From Barnesiella sp. (lineage in GTDB: Bacteria; Bacteroidota; Bacteroidia; Bacteroidales; Muribaculaceae): DNA of 64,000 nucleotides. Position numbers and translations under genes: made by a program. Of this stretch, positions 53,146 to 62,528 are shown piece by piece. Position 1 is the first letter of the stretch. Every line of letters starts with the position of its first letter. Under the pieces are notes generated by a model. The model was not told the origin of the DNA and ran no database searches. It worked only from the letters and a program-made list of their open reading frames with translations. Where the stretch lies: positions 34,674 to 98,673 of the forward strand of contig JAAVFD010000028.1 of the NCBI GenBank assembly GCA_014800945.1, read 5' to 3'.

Positions 53146-53892
53146 ATGAGCAAATTTAGAAAATTGATGGCTGCGGCAGCGCTGCTGTTCGTTTCGTCAT
53201 CGGTGTTCGTTGCTTGCGATGATGATCCGAACCAGCTCGGCCCGATCGGAATCAACAGCATTGTGACGACAGCACAAACTGCTTATGTACAATGGACCAT
53301 TGTTTCCGGAGACTACATCGACGGTTACAAGATTGTCCTGCGTGAAGGCGGTCGTGATGGTCAAATTGTGGATGAAGTTATCACTCTTCCCAAAGAGACT
53401 AATCACACTTTCGAAAACCTTAAACCTAACACTGTTTACACTGTTTCTACACAGGGACAGCTCACAAGCAAAAGCGGATTCTCTTCTGCTGATATAGCAT
53501 ATCGTGAGTTTATGACAGCTCCCTATGTTACTACTACCGGTGTTACATCTGTTGTGAAGCCCAACACAGAGGTTGATACTCTTGGCAACATTATCACTGT
53601 TGACAGAGCTTGGTCAACTGTTAAGTTCTCTCAGATAGACGCTGTTAATTGTGGTAACTATCGTGTGGTTCTTTATCAGGGTTCTGAGCAAGAGGTAAAG
53701 GCTGGAAAAGCAAAAACCATCGGTACAGAAACCGTAAGTAGAGATGAGAACCCCGCAGAAGGTGCTACTTTTGGGCCTTTATCATTGAGTACTACTTATA
53801 CCGTTGCTACCAACGCCATAGCAAATGCCTCTTGTTGGTTCCTCGGTAATGCTGATGCCTCATATTATACCTTTACTACTCCGGCACAGTAA
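53146..53892 (+). CDS. Fibronectin type III-like lipoprotein, first gene of the Sus operon
   Basis: Surface or periplasmic lipoprotein of 248 residues. The signal peptide has lipobox FVAC (Cys near residue 24) followed by Asp-rich DDDPNQ, which would fit surface export in Bacteroidota. The first domain (about 35-125) has a fibronectin type III look (YVQWTIVSGDYIDGYKIVLRE, FENLKPNTVYTVSTQGQ); a second similar domain (about 130-245) follows. No glycosidase motif. It is 33 bases upstream of the susC-like gene and shares its T-ending, expression-optimised codon use. Likely an accessory glycan- or protein-binding component. Confidence 0.75.
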   Translation: MSKFRKLMAAAALLFVSSSVFVACDDDPNQLGPIGINSIVTTAQTAYVQWTIVSGDYIDGYKIVLREGGRDGQIVDEVITLPKETNHTFENLKPNTVYTVSTQGQLTSKSGFSSADIAYREFMTAPYVTTTGVTSVVKPNTEVDTLGNIITVDRAWSTVKFSQIDAVNCGNYRVVLYQGSEQEVKAGKAKTIGTETVSRDENPAEGATFGPLSLSTTYTVATNAIANASCWFLGNADASYYTFTTPAQ

Positions 53893-53925
53893 TCACTCTG
53901 CCTTTAACTAAAAAATACGTGCAAA

Positions 53926-56900
53926 ATGACTAATAATAATATAAAGAACTGGTGTCTCGCCATTGCGCTTGCTGCATCTGCTCCTGTAGCTTTTGCCGCT
54001 AACGAATCTGAGGCTCCTGTTGCTGCAGCTCAGCAGAATGCTGATTGCACCGGCATGGTCTTTGACTCTGAGGGCGAACCCCTCCCCGGAGCTTCTGTAA
54101 AGGTTGTTGGTACAACAAACGGTGGCTCTACAAATATTGATGGTGAATTCTCACTCAAAGGCGTTGCTAAAGGCGCCAAAATTACTGTAAGCTATGTAGG
54201 TTGCAAACCTGTGACTGTTACATGGAACGGTACTCCTCTTAATATCACCCTTGCTGATGATGATAACGTTCTCAATGAGGTTGTCGTTATGGGTTATGGC
54301 GTTGAGCAGAAACGTGCTAACGTTACCAACTCTATCGCCAAGGTGAGCGAAAAAACACTTACTGTAGGTACTAACGCTAACCCCGCTCAGGCACTTGCAG
54401 GTGCTGTAGCCGGTGTTCGTGTTAATATCACTTCAGGTAACCCTTCAGCTACTCCCTCTATCACTCTACGTGGTGGATCTAACTTTGACGGTGGTTCTAA
54501 CCAACCCCTTTTCGTTGTTGATGGTAATATCCGCGATGGTCTTAACGATATCAACCCCAACGATATCGCTGATATGCAGATCCTTAAAGATGCCGGTGCA
54601 ACAGCTCTTTACGGTGCTCGCGCAGGTAACGGTGTTATCCTTATCACAACCAAATCAGGTCAGGGAGGTAAGGGTAAAGTCACTCTTAACATGAAGGTTG
54701 GCCTTAACTACTATAGTAATTCCGGTTACGATATCACAGATTCTGAAACTTTCTTGAACTATTATCGTAAGGCTATCCACAATGCTGAATGGGCTCTCCC
54801 CGGTGGTGGTTATTCAAACCAGTATGCTGGTATCGGTGCTAATGATAATAACCCTGGTATTCCTAAGGCTAATTATCAAGCTTGGCAGAACTATAACCTT
54901 GTTCAGTACAACGAGGGCAATGCTTGGCTTCAGGATTTCGGATGGTCTAAATACACTGATGTGCTCTCTTCACAAGAGATGCTTTATAAAGACACCAATA
55001 TTCAGAAAGAGGTACTCAATGGTTTAGCTCTTACTCAGGACTATAACCTAAGCTTCTCCGGTGGTAACGACCGTGGTAAATACTATGCTTCTCTCGGCTA
55101 CTATGATGCTGAAGGTGCTGAAAAAGGTACATTCTACAAGCGTTACAACTTCTCATTCACCGGTGAATATAAGATCTCTGACTGGTTGACTGCTAACTCA
55201 GTGTTTAACTACATCCGTTCTAACTGGCTCAATGACAATCCCGAACTTGATTCAGGCTATCTTTTCAATCGTGGACGTTTCTGGAGCAATGTGAATTTCG
55301 AAGGTCTGGTTAGACAGACGGACGATAATGGCAACTATCTTGTTGATGAAAATGGTAAGTATATCGTTGATCGCATTCCTATGAAGGGAAACAACGGTCC
55401 GGTTAACATTAATCTTAACAGAGGAAAGTTCGATAGAGACAACCAGAGCGATAAGTTCGCTATGACTCAGAGCCTTACAGCTAAGATTATTGACGGTCTT
55501 ACTCTTAAGGGAACTATGAGCTGGTATTACAACGAACAGTTAACTTCAGCTTTTAATAAAGATTATATCAGCAATAACGCCGGTTCTTACAACTACTACT
55601 ATGGTCTTGGAACTGCTCCCAGCAATGGTGTAAACAATACCCACAGCACCAGCATGAGCTTCCTCCGTTATTTCGACCAGACCTACAACCTCGTAGCTAA
55701 CTTCACTCGCACATTTGCAGAAAAACATTATGTTCAAGCGATGGTTGGTACTGAGTTCTACAAACGTCAATATAAATATTTTTCTGCAGGTGGTTCAGGT
55801 GCTCCCACTCAGTACTTCCCCAACTTGCAGCTAACTACTAACGATGCAAGTTCTCAGACTCGTACAATGAGCTCTGAGGTTGATGTTCGCACAATGATAT
55901 CATACTTCGGCCGAGTTGCTTACACATATGATAGCAAGTATGACGTTGCTGCAACATTCCGTCAGGATGGTCTCTCACAGTTGAAAAACAACCGTTGGGG
56001 CTTCTTCCCCGGTGTATCTGCCGGCTGGACTTTCTCTAACGAAAATTTCTGGAAAGATAATGCAGAACTTTCATTTATCAACTTTGCTAAAGTTCGTGGA
56101 TCATTTGGTTACAACGGTGTAATCAATACCAACTATCTTGGTTACTATACTCTTGGTGGTTCTTATGGCGCTGCGCAGTATAATGGTAACCTCGGTTATC
56201 GCCTGACCGGTCTGCCTAACCCCAACCTCAAATGGGAAAAAGTTCGTACTGCAGAGGTTGCTCTTGACTTCGGTTTCCTCCAGAATCGCATCAACTTCAG
56301 CGCAACATACTACAACCGTCTCACAATGGATAAGTATGCTTCTCTCTCACTGCCCCAGACAACAGGTTTCTCTTCTATAACCAGCAACAATGGTAAGTAT
56401 CAGAACCAGGGTGTTGAACTTGACTTGAGCGCGACTATTCTCCGCACTCGTGACTTCCAGTGGACTGTCAGTGCCAACATGAGCTACAACCAGAACAAGG
56501 TTGTTCAGCTACCTGACAACGGTCTTAAAAATAACCGTCAGGGAGGTACACAGGTTTACACCGGTAAAGGTAACGAAATGCACTACATTGGTGGTGTACA
56601 GGAAGGTCAGAACCCCTACCAGCGTGTAATGAAACAGGTTACCGGCATGGTTCGCACACAGGCAGATATCGATGCTCTCGGTGACTATATTGACATCTCA
56701 ACCAACCAAAACACTGGTGTATATGCTAATGAAGCAGGTCGTCAGCGTCTTATCGCTATGGGCTATGGACGTAATAAACTCATCCAGCTCCAGCCTGGTT
56801 CTTTCATCTTCAAAGATATCAATGGAGACAACATGATTGACGTTCACGATCAGGTTGTTGTAGGTCAGTCTAATGTTGCTTGGTCTGGTGGTCTCAACAC

Positions 56901-57381
56901 CACTCTCTCTTGGAAAGGTCTTAGCCTCTATGCTCGCTTTGACATGGGCTTCGGTTTTAAAGTATATGAATCTAATATGTCATTCTGGCTTGCTGAAGGT
57001 CAGGGAGCTATGTCATTCCCCACTCAGGTGACAAATACTTGGAGTCCTGAAAATCCGGGTGCTAAATACCCCCGTGTTGTTTGGGCTGACCAGTATGGCT
57101 GTGATAGCTACGTAAGCACAAATAGTTTCTTCGCTCAGAATGGTAACTATCTTGCTTGTAAAGAACTTTCACTCAGCTACCAGCTCCCCGAAAGCATCTG
57201 CAAGAAATTCAAGAGCCAGGGTCTATCACTATCTGTAACCGGTCAGAATCTCGGCTACATCAAGAGCTGTACAATTCCTCTGCCCGACAACACAACATAC
57301 TGGACTGGTGGCACAGCTGGTAACGGTGGTACATACAACATTCCCCGTACAGTTATCTTCGGTCTTAATGTTTCTTTCTAA
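53926..57381 (+). CDS. SusC/RagA-family TonB-dependent outer-membrane transporter
   Basis: Energised outer-membrane channel that imports oligosaccharides or peptides delivered by its SusD partner. The 1151-residue protein has a signal peptide (CLAIALAASAPVAFA), the N-terminal carboxypeptidase-regulatory-like domain (GMVFDSEGEPLPGASVKVVG, about 42-115), a TonB-box region (LNEVVVMGYGVEQKRANVT), the plug domain (ITLRGGSNFDGGSNQPLFVVDG and RAGNGVILITTKSG) and the 22-strand barrel to residue 1151, ending VIFGLNVSF. Substrate cannot be inferred because no glycosidase, sulfatase or regulator lies in the operon. Codon use indicates very high expression. Confidence 0.96.
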   Translation: MTNNNIKNWCLAIALAASAPVAFAANESEAPVAAAQQNADCTGMVFDSEGEPLPGASVKVVGTTNGGSTNIDGEFSLKGVAKGAKITVSYVGCKPVTVTWNGTPLNITLADDDNVLNEVVVMGYGVEQKRANVTNSIAKVSEKTLTVGTNANPAQALAGAVAGVRVNITSGNPSATPSITLRGGSNFDGGSNQPLFVVDGNIRDGLNDINPNDIADMQILKDAGATALYGARAGNGVILITTKSGQGGKGKVTLNMKVGLNYYSNSGYDITDSETFLNYYRKAIHNAEWALPGGGYSNQYAGIGANDNNPGIPKANYQAWQNYNLVQYNEGNAWLQDFGWSKYTDVLSSQEMLYKDTNIQKEVLNGLALTQDYNLSFSGGNDRGKYYASLGYYDAEGAEKGTFYKRYNFSFTGEYKISDWLTANSVFNYIRSNWLNDNPELDSGYLFNRGRFWSNVNFEGLVRQTDDNGNYLVDENGKYIVDRIPMKGNNGPVNINLNRGKFDRDNQSDKFAMTQSLTAKIIDGLTLKGTMSWYYNEQLTSAFNKDYISNNAGSYNYYYGLGTAPSNGVNNTHSTSMSFLRYFDQTYNLVANFTRTFAEKHYVQAMVGTEFYKRQYKYFSAGGSGAPTQYFPNLQLTTNDASSQTRTMSSEVDVRTMISYFGRVAYTYDSKYDVAATFRQDGLSQLKNNRWGFFPGVSAGWTFSNENFWKDNAELSFINFAKVRGSFGYNGVINTNYLGYYTLGGSYGAAQYNGNLGYRLTGLPNPNLKWEKVRTAEVALDFGFLQNRINFSATYYNRLTMDKYASLSLPQTTGFSSITSNNGKYQNQGVELDLSATILRTRDFQWTVSANMSYNQNKVVQLPDNGLKNNRQGGTQVYTGKGNEMHYIGGVQEGQNPYQRVMKQVTGMVRTQADIDALGDYIDISTNQNTGVYANEAGRQRLIAMGYGRNKLIQLQPGSFIFKDINGDNMIDVHDQVVVGQSNVAWSGGLNTTLSWKGLSLYARFDMGFGFKVYESNMSFWLAEGQGAMSFPTQVTNTWSPENPGAKYPRVVWADQYGCDSYVSTNSFFAQNGNYLACKELSLSYQLPESICKKFKSQGLSLSVTGQNLGYIKSCTIPLPDNTTYWTGGTAGNGGTYNIPRTVIFGLNVSF

Positions 57382-57401
57382 TAATTTAAGAAAACAAGAA
57401 T

Positions 57402-59231
57402 ATGAAAAATATATTTAGCAAATTAGCCGTTGCTGCTGTAGTCGGAACAGGACTCACACTCGGCTCATGTGCGGATGAGCTTGATTTGGTTAACCCCAAT
57501 GGCTTTGATGCATCAAGCTTCTGGGTTGACCAGTCTCTATATGAGGGAAACCCGATTGCACTCGCTAACTTCTTCCGTAGTCAAACCCCAAATATTACCT
57601 TCTGGGCTGGTGAGCTTCGTGCTGGATCTCTTAGCTTGAATCTTATCAACGGTTCAGGTGTAGTTAATGCAGAATATATTGAGAATCTTTATGATGAAGC
57701 TCACACTCAGTACACTGTATTTGGAGGCTACTATGGGATGGTCGCTCTTCTCAACCAACTTATTTACCAGTGCAACACTCAGGATGGCGTTATTACAGAT
57801 AATGTTAAGGAAGGTCTTCTTGGTCTTGCGAAAGGTTGGAGAGCATTTTGCTACTTCCAGATGTACAAAATGTACGGAGGTGTTCCTTTGAGAACAGAGC
57901 CTGATGTTATTCTTGGTATTACCAATCCTACACAGCTTTACATGGCTCGTGCTACTGCCGAGGAAACACTCAATTTTATCAAAAAAGATGTTCAGGAATC
58001 TATTGACCATTTTGCAAATTCAACATGGGTGCCCGCGGCTTCTACTCCCGAGTATTACTGGAACAAGTATGCTTCACTGATGCTTAAAGGTGAGGTTTAT
58101 CTTTGGAGCGCTAAAGTTGCCACCGGTGACCATACAACAGCTAATGCTGCCGCTGAAATTAATACCGCAAAACAGGCTTTCCTTGAAATTGTTAACAGCG
58201 GTAAATACGAAATGGTTAAGGACTACTTCTCAATCTGGACAACACCACACAACAAAGAGTCAATTTTCGCTACTTGTTATACAAATACTTCTGATGGTGA
58301 AGTATTCAGCAGCTATGCAGCTCAGATGATGTGGTCTAAGAGTGCTGGTGCAGGTACAATCGCATGGTCAAGACAGGATCCTTCCGGTCTTGCTCTAAAC
58401 ACTGATGGTTCAGTAAGTCTTTTCGGTGAGACTTATGATACGGTGACCAAAAAATCTACACAATATGCTTGTTGGAATCAGCTGTCTCCTTCACCTAACC
58501 GTTATATGTACAAGAACGCCCTCTATTATCAGTATGATGATAAGGATCTTCGTAAGGCTATGTTCTTCCCACAGTGGTATCTTACAGATGAAGAAGAAAC
58601 ACTTAGGAGCAACAGTGCACTGAAACCCTATATTTCAGGCGAGGATTTTGATCCGACAAAGCGTGACCTCTTTGGTACATTCTTCTACAAGTTCCATGTT
58701 TCAATTCCCGCAGGTTATTCCGGTTACAGCTGGTGGAATGATATGCCGATTTATCGTTATACAATGGTTATCGCATATCTTGCTGAGGTAGCAAACTATG
58801 AGGGTAATAATGCTGATGTTGTTAAGTACATCAACATGATTCGCGAACGTGCGTACGGTGAAAACTGGAATCTAGCTACTTATGGCTATACCGCAGGCTC
58901 ATTCGCTGAAAACGAAAACGCTATCATGCGTGAAAAGGATAAAGAGTTTGTAGGTGAAGGTCAGCGTTGGTGGGACCTCCGTCGTCTCACAACCGTTAAG
59001 GGCGGTAACCAGACAGATCACTTTGTGTTCCAGCCTCAGGGTTGCGTAGGTTACGGTCTAGATGTTGTTGCTAATCCCTGGATGACCGAGCAGAAGGCTG
59101 TTGTGCAGGTTGCTACTCCGGTTCTTACTCGTGAGTGGGAATACAAACTCCTTTGGCCGGTTGACCTAACTCTGATTGGTTCGGACCCATTGATTAAGCA
59201 GAACCCCGGCTATTCTAACGATGCTCAATAA
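57402..59231 (+). CDS. SusD/RagB-family surface lipoprotein
   Basis: Substrate-capturing lid of the SusCD importer. The 609-residue protein has signal peptide and lipobox LGSC (Cys near residue 23), the SusD N-terminal helical TPR-like region (LLGLAKGWRAFCYFQMYKMYGGVPL around residue 145-170) and the C-terminal RagB/SusD domain (YRYTMVIAYLAEVANY, VKYINMIRERAYG and EKDKEFVGEGQRWWDLRRL near 510-530). It lies 20 bases after the susC-like gene and is followed by two hairpins. Confidence 0.95.
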   Translation: MKNIFSKLAVAAVVGTGLTLGSCADELDLVNPNGFDASSFWVDQSLYEGNPIALANFFRSQTPNITFWAGELRAGSLSLNLINGSGVVNAEYIENLYDEAHTQYTVFGGYYGMVALLNQLIYQCNTQDGVITDNVKEGLLGLAKGWRAFCYFQMYKMYGGVPLRTEPDVILGITNPTQLYMARATAEETLNFIKKDVQESIDHFANSTWVPAASTPEYYWNKYASLMLKGEVYLWSAKVATGDHTTANAAAEINTAKQAFLEIVNSGKYEMVKDYFSIWTTPHNKESIFATCYTNTSDGEVFSSYAAQMMWSKSAGAGTIAWSRQDPSGLALNTDGSVSLFGETYDTVTKKSTQYACWNQLSPSPNRYMYKNALYYQYDDKDLRKAMFFPQWYLTDEEETLRSNSALKPYISGEDFDPTKRDLFGTFFYKFHVSIPAGYSGYSWWNDMPIYRYTMVIAYLAEVANYEGNNADVVKYINMIRERAYGENWNLATYGYTAGSFAENENAIMREKDKEFVGEGQRWWDLRRLTTVKGGNQTDHFVFQPQGCVGYGLDVVANPWMTEQKAVVQVATPVLTREWEYKLLWPVDLTLIGSDPLIKQNPGYSNDAQ

Positions 59232-59245
59232 TCAATGACATCATC

Positions 59246-59311
59246 GCTAATCCAAACGGATTAGCACCCCCTATACAAGAGGCGCTGCACCCGCAGCGCC
59301 TCTTCTTTTTA
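59246..59311 (+). terminator. Tandem hairpins and terminator after the Sus operon
   Basis: First hairpin GCTAATCC/GGATTAGC (59246-59253 with 59258-59265). Second is a strong perfect 12-bp stem AAGAGGCGCTGC/GCAGCGCCTCTT (59277-59288 with 59293-59304, 4-base loop) followed by CTTTTT. Confidence 0.9.
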
Positions 59312-59393
59312 CCCAATCTTCGGAGGATTCCGAAGCTATGGAATGGGGAAGGGCATTTTTGGCTTTCGATTTGCCATATTCGCTTGAAAACTC

Positions 59394-59401
59394 TATTTTT
59401 G
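59394..59401 (+). promoter_or_regulatory. Promoter of pyrH-frr
   Basis: TATTTTTG with TTTG at 59370-59373, 20 bases between boxes; 16 bases before the pyrH ATG. Confidence 0.8.
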
Positions 59402-59417
59402 TGAAAAACTATAAGAT

Positions 59418-60128
59418 ATGAGAAGCAAATACAATAGAGTGCTCCTGAAACTGAGCGGTGAATCGCTCGCAGGAGCTAAAGGCACCGGAATTGATACCGA
59501 ACGGCTTGCGCAGTACGCTCAGCAGATCAAGGAAATTGCTCAGAGCGGGGTGCAGGTGGCTATAGTGATTGGCGGCGGAAATATTTTTCGCGGTCTAAGC
59601 GGTGCCTCCAAGGGCTTTGACAGGGTGAAAGGTGACCAGATGGGTATGCTTGCCACCGTTATCAATTCACTCGCGCTCAGCTCGGCGCTCGAAGCGGAAG
59701 GACAGCCTGCCAAGGTTTTCACCGCCATAAATATGTTTCCCATCGGGGAGCACTACAGCAAGTGGAAAGCTATCGAGGCTCTGAAGAGCGGAGCTGTGGC
59801 TATCATTGCCGGTGGTACAGGAAATCCCTTCTTCACCACCGATACCGGCAGCGCCCTCAGAGGTATTGAAGTGGAGGCTGAGGTGATGCTCAAAGGCACC
59901 AGGGTGGATGGTATTTACACCGCTGACCCGGAAAAAGACCCGACAGCCACCAAATTCCAGGAAATAACATACGACGAGGTATATACACGCGGTCTCAAAG
60001 TGATGGATCTCACAGCAACAGCGCTTTGTAAGGAAAACGGACTGCCTATCGTTGTATTTGACATGGACACGCCCGGCAACCTTGCCAAAGTGATTGCCGG
60101 AGAGCCTATCGGCACATTGGTGTATTAA
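59418..60128 (+). CDS. pyrH: Uridylate kinase
   Basis: Phosphorylates UMP to UDP. The 236-residue amino-acid-kinase-fold protein has the N-terminal [25 protein letters not shown] near residue 50, [19 protein letters not shown] near 75 and [20 protein letters not shown] near 135, all typical of bacterial PyrH. It is followed 25 bases later by frr, the usual genomic partner. Confidence 0.97.
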   Translation: MRSKYNRVLLKLSGESLAGAKGTGIDTERLAQYAQQIKEIAQSGVQVAIVIGGGNIFRGLSGASKGFDRVKGDQMGMLATVINSLALSSALEAEGQPAKVFTAINMFPIGEHYSKWKAIEALKSGAVAIIAGGTGNPFFTTDTGSALRGIEVEAEVMLKGTRVDGIYTADPEKDPTATKFQEITYDEVYTRGLKVMDLTATALCKENGLPIVVFDMDTPGNLAKVIAGEPIGTLVY

Positions 60129-60153
60129 CGAAAAAACTAAAACAATCAGTAAT

Positions 60154-60711
60154 ATGGAAGTAAAAGACTATCTGAACCCCGCTGAGGAAAAAATGGAACT
60201 CGCGGTGGCTTACCTTGACGAATCGCTCGCCCACATCCGCGCCGGCAAGGCAAATCCTAAGATTATGGACGGCATTAAGGTTGAGTACTACGGCGGAATG
60301 GTTCCCGTGAGCCAGGTTGCCAACATCTCTGTGCCCGATGCGAGAACCATCACCATCACACCATGGGAAAAACCGATGTTCAAGGAAATTGAAAAGGCAA
60401 TTATCAACTCAGAGCTCGGAATCACACCCGAAAACAATGGTGAAGTGATACGCATTTCCATACCCCCGCTTACCGAAGACCGCCGCAAGCAGCTCGTAAA
60501 GCAGAGCAAGGCGGAAGCGGAGCAGGCAAAGGTGTCTGTGCGCAACGCTCGCCGCGATGCCATTGATGGTCTTAAGAAAGCTGTAAAGCAAGGAATGCCT
60601 GAGGATGTTGAAAAAGACGCCGAAGCAAGTGTGCAGAAGCTCCACGACAAATTCCTAAAGCGAATCGACGATATTTTCGCCGCTAAGGAAAAAGAAATTC
60701 TGACAGTGTAA
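60154..60711 (+). CDS. frr: Ribosome recycling factor
   Basis: Splits post-termination ribosomes with EF-G. The 185-residue protein has the standard length and signatures [23 protein letters not shown] near residue 25-47 (shown in part), [36 protein letters not shown] and [16 protein letters not shown]. An in-frame ATG at 60094 lies inside pyrH; the start at 60154 matches the family N-terminus. Confidence 0.97.
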   Translation: MEVKDYLNPAEEKMELAVAYLDESLAHIRAGKANPKIMDGIKVEYYGGMVPVSQVANISVPDARTITITPWEKPMFKEIEKAIINSELGITPENNGEVIRISIPPLTEDRRKQLVKQSKAEAEQAKVSVRNARRDAIDGLKKAVKQGMPEDVEKDAEASVQKLHDKFLKRIDDIFAAKEKEILTV

Positions 60712-60753
60712 AAAATATGGGGCAGTCACTTAGCGGCTGCCCCATATTTTTGT
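60712..60753. terminator. Bidirectional terminator between frr and msrAB
   Basis: Perfect 14-bp stem AAAATATGGGGCAG 60712-60725 with CTGCCCCATATTTT 60737-60750, with T-runs on both strands. It serves the convergent frr and msrAB genes. Confidence 0.9.
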
Positions 60754-60765
60754 GCGAAACTCAAA

Positions 60766-61707
60766 TCATTTTATGAGAGGGAGGTATTTTCCGTAGCCTT
60801 CCTCTTCCATTTTTTCGGCGGGGATGAAGCGGAGAGCGGCGGAGTTGATGCAGTAGCGCAGTCCGCCCTCTTCAGCGGGACCGTCGGGAAAGACGTGCCC
60901 GAGATGAGCGCCTGAGGATGAACTCTTTACCTCAGTGCGGATTCTGCCAAATGAATGGTCAGGCCGCTCGTTGAGCAGAGCCTCGTCTATCGGTCTGGTA
61001 AAGGCTGGCCATCCACAGCCTGAATTGTACTTGTCGGTGGATAGAAAGAGCGGAGTGCCGTCACATATATCCACATAAATGCCTTTGCGGAATTCATCGT
61101 CGTACTCATTGGTAAATGGGCGCTCTGTAGCTCCGTGCTGAGTCACTTCCCACTGAAGCGGAGTGAGGCGGCTGCGAAGTTCGTTGCTGTCATTGGCGGC
61201 GGTGCGTCCGAGCGTCCTCGCCTCCTTGAACAGCGCGGGATTGACGTGGCAGTAGCCGTCGGGATTCTTAACCAGATAGTCCTGATGATACTCCTCGGCG
61301 GGATAGAAATTCTTCAGCTGTCCCCATTCAATAGCCAGAGGCTGAGTATGTCTTCGCTGAAGCATGGCTATCATCGCTTCAATCACCTCAGCGTCTGCTG
61401 GATCGGTGTAATAAATGCCTGTGCGGTACTGTGTGCCGACATCGTTGCCCTGACGATTGAGCGCCAGCGGGTCTATGCTTCTGAAATAAAGCGAGATAAG
61501 ATCGGTGAGCCCGATAACGCTGTCATCATACACCACTTTGACTGTTTCGGCGGCGTTAGTCTCTCCGGTACATACCATTTTGTATGTAGGATTCTCCACG
61601 ATGCTGTTTGCATATCCGGCTTCGGCTTTCTCAACTCCTCCAACGAGTGAGAATAGATGAGCGGTGCCCCAGAAGCACCCTCCTGCAAAAAAGATTTCCT
61701 TAATCAT
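60766..61707 (-). CDS. msrAB: Fused peptide-methionine sulfoxide reductase A/B
   Basis: Repairs both stereoisomers of oxidised methionine. The 313-residue protein has the MsrA domain first ([11 protein letters not shown] with the nucleophile Cys near residue 11, [27 protein letters not shown]) and the MsrB domain from about 165 ([28 protein letters not shown], nucleophile Cys in [11 protein letters not shown]). The upstream zinc-site pair seen in many MsrB proteins is reduced to a single Cys in VDICDGT. No signal peptide, so cytosolic. The frame is open further upstream, but the ATG at 61707 overlaps the preceding stop as ATGA and gives the correct N-terminus. Confidence 0.94.
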   Translation of the reverse strand: MIKEIFFAGGCFWGTAHLFSLVGGVEKAEAGYANSIVENPTYKMVCTGETNAAETVKVVYDDSVIGLTDLISLYFRSIDPLALNRQGNDVGTQYRTGIYYTDPADAEVIEAMIAMLQRRHTQPLAIEWGQLKNFYPAEEYHQDYLVKNPDGYCHVNPALFKEARTLGRTAANDSNELRSRLTPLQWEVTQHGATERPFTNEYDDEFRKGIYVDICDGTPLFLSTDKYNSGCGWPAFTRPIDEALLNERPDHSFGRIRTEVKSSSSGAHLGHVFPDGPAEEGGLRYCINSAALRFIPAEKMEEEGYGKYLPLIK

Positions 61708-62528
61708 GGTTCGTATGTTTTTTGTTGTTTTCTGAATTTGAAATATACTACCGGAGCGGCAAGTGCACCTTGGGTAAGCAGCATTATCGCTCTGATGAAT
61801 CCGCAGCGGCGGCTGCGCCATAGACGCCACGCTTTGAGCGGAACTCTTGCGGGCGATGTGAGAGGATAAAGGAGCGCTACAGTGCAGCCGAAGCCACGCA
61901 GGGTTGCCGCGCCCGGATTGGCTCTATTGCCGGTAGATGGCTCAGGGTGGCGGCATATTTCTATGGGGAAAAAGCGGCAGCGCAGCCCTGACGCTATTGC
62001 GGAGTGAAGAAAGAATTCATCTTCACCGGCGGCATATCGTGTGCCCGGTCCGATAGATTCGCAGAAGCGGATGGCGGCAAGCGCCTTGCGGCGGAAGGCT
62101 ATTTCCACAGCACTCACACTGTAGCCTTTCGGCAGATGGTTTTTAAGTCCCGTGACTCCGTCAGGATAGCCGCTCTTGCCTGGAATATCTGCCTTGAAAG
62201 TGGCGAGGTCAAGAGCCGGGTCGGAGTCAAAAACTGTGGTGATGCTTTTGAAAGCGTCCGGGGTATATATTAAATCATTGTCGGCAATAAGAACAATGTC
62301 AGCAGTGCAGTGGTTCAGCGCGTTGTTACGGTTTGCTGATACTCCTTTGCCGCTGAATCTAAGCAGCTTCACATCGGAGCGATTAAGCTCCTCAGGTGCC
62401 GGAGCATCGTTGTGGTTCTGCCATGACACCACATAGCGCACTCCCTCGGCGGGAGGGAGGAGCATTTTCGCCACCCGCTTGGCTCCTGCAGGGGTATGGG
62501 TCACTATTGCAATATCCAGGGTAGTCAT
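61704..62528 (-). CDS. Glycosyltransferase family 2
   Basis: GT-A-fold sugar transferase of 274 residues; donor and acceptor unknown. The core motifs are [15 protein letters not shown] at the N-terminus, [24 protein letters not shown] (residues about 62-85, with the DND metal site) and ETEFFLH-type acceptor residues ([16 protein letters not shown] near 170). A C-terminal hydrophobic stretch ([17 protein letters not shown]) may associate with the membrane. It overlaps both neighbours by 4 bases, so the three genes are translationally coupled. Confidence 0.88.
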   Translation of the reverse strand: MTTLDIAIVTHTPAGAKRVAKMLLPPAEGVRYVVSWQNHNDAPAPEELNRSDVKLLRFSGKGVSANRNNALNHCTADIVLIADNDLIYTPDAFKSITTVFDSDPALDLATFKADIPGKSGYPDGVTGLKNHLPKGYSVSAVEIAFRRKALAAIRFCESIGPGTRYAAGEDEFFLHSAIASGLRCRFFPIEICRHPEPSTGNRANPGAATLRGFGCTVALLYPLTSPARVPLKAWRLWRSRRCGFIRAIMLLTQGALAAPVVYFKFRKQQKTYEP

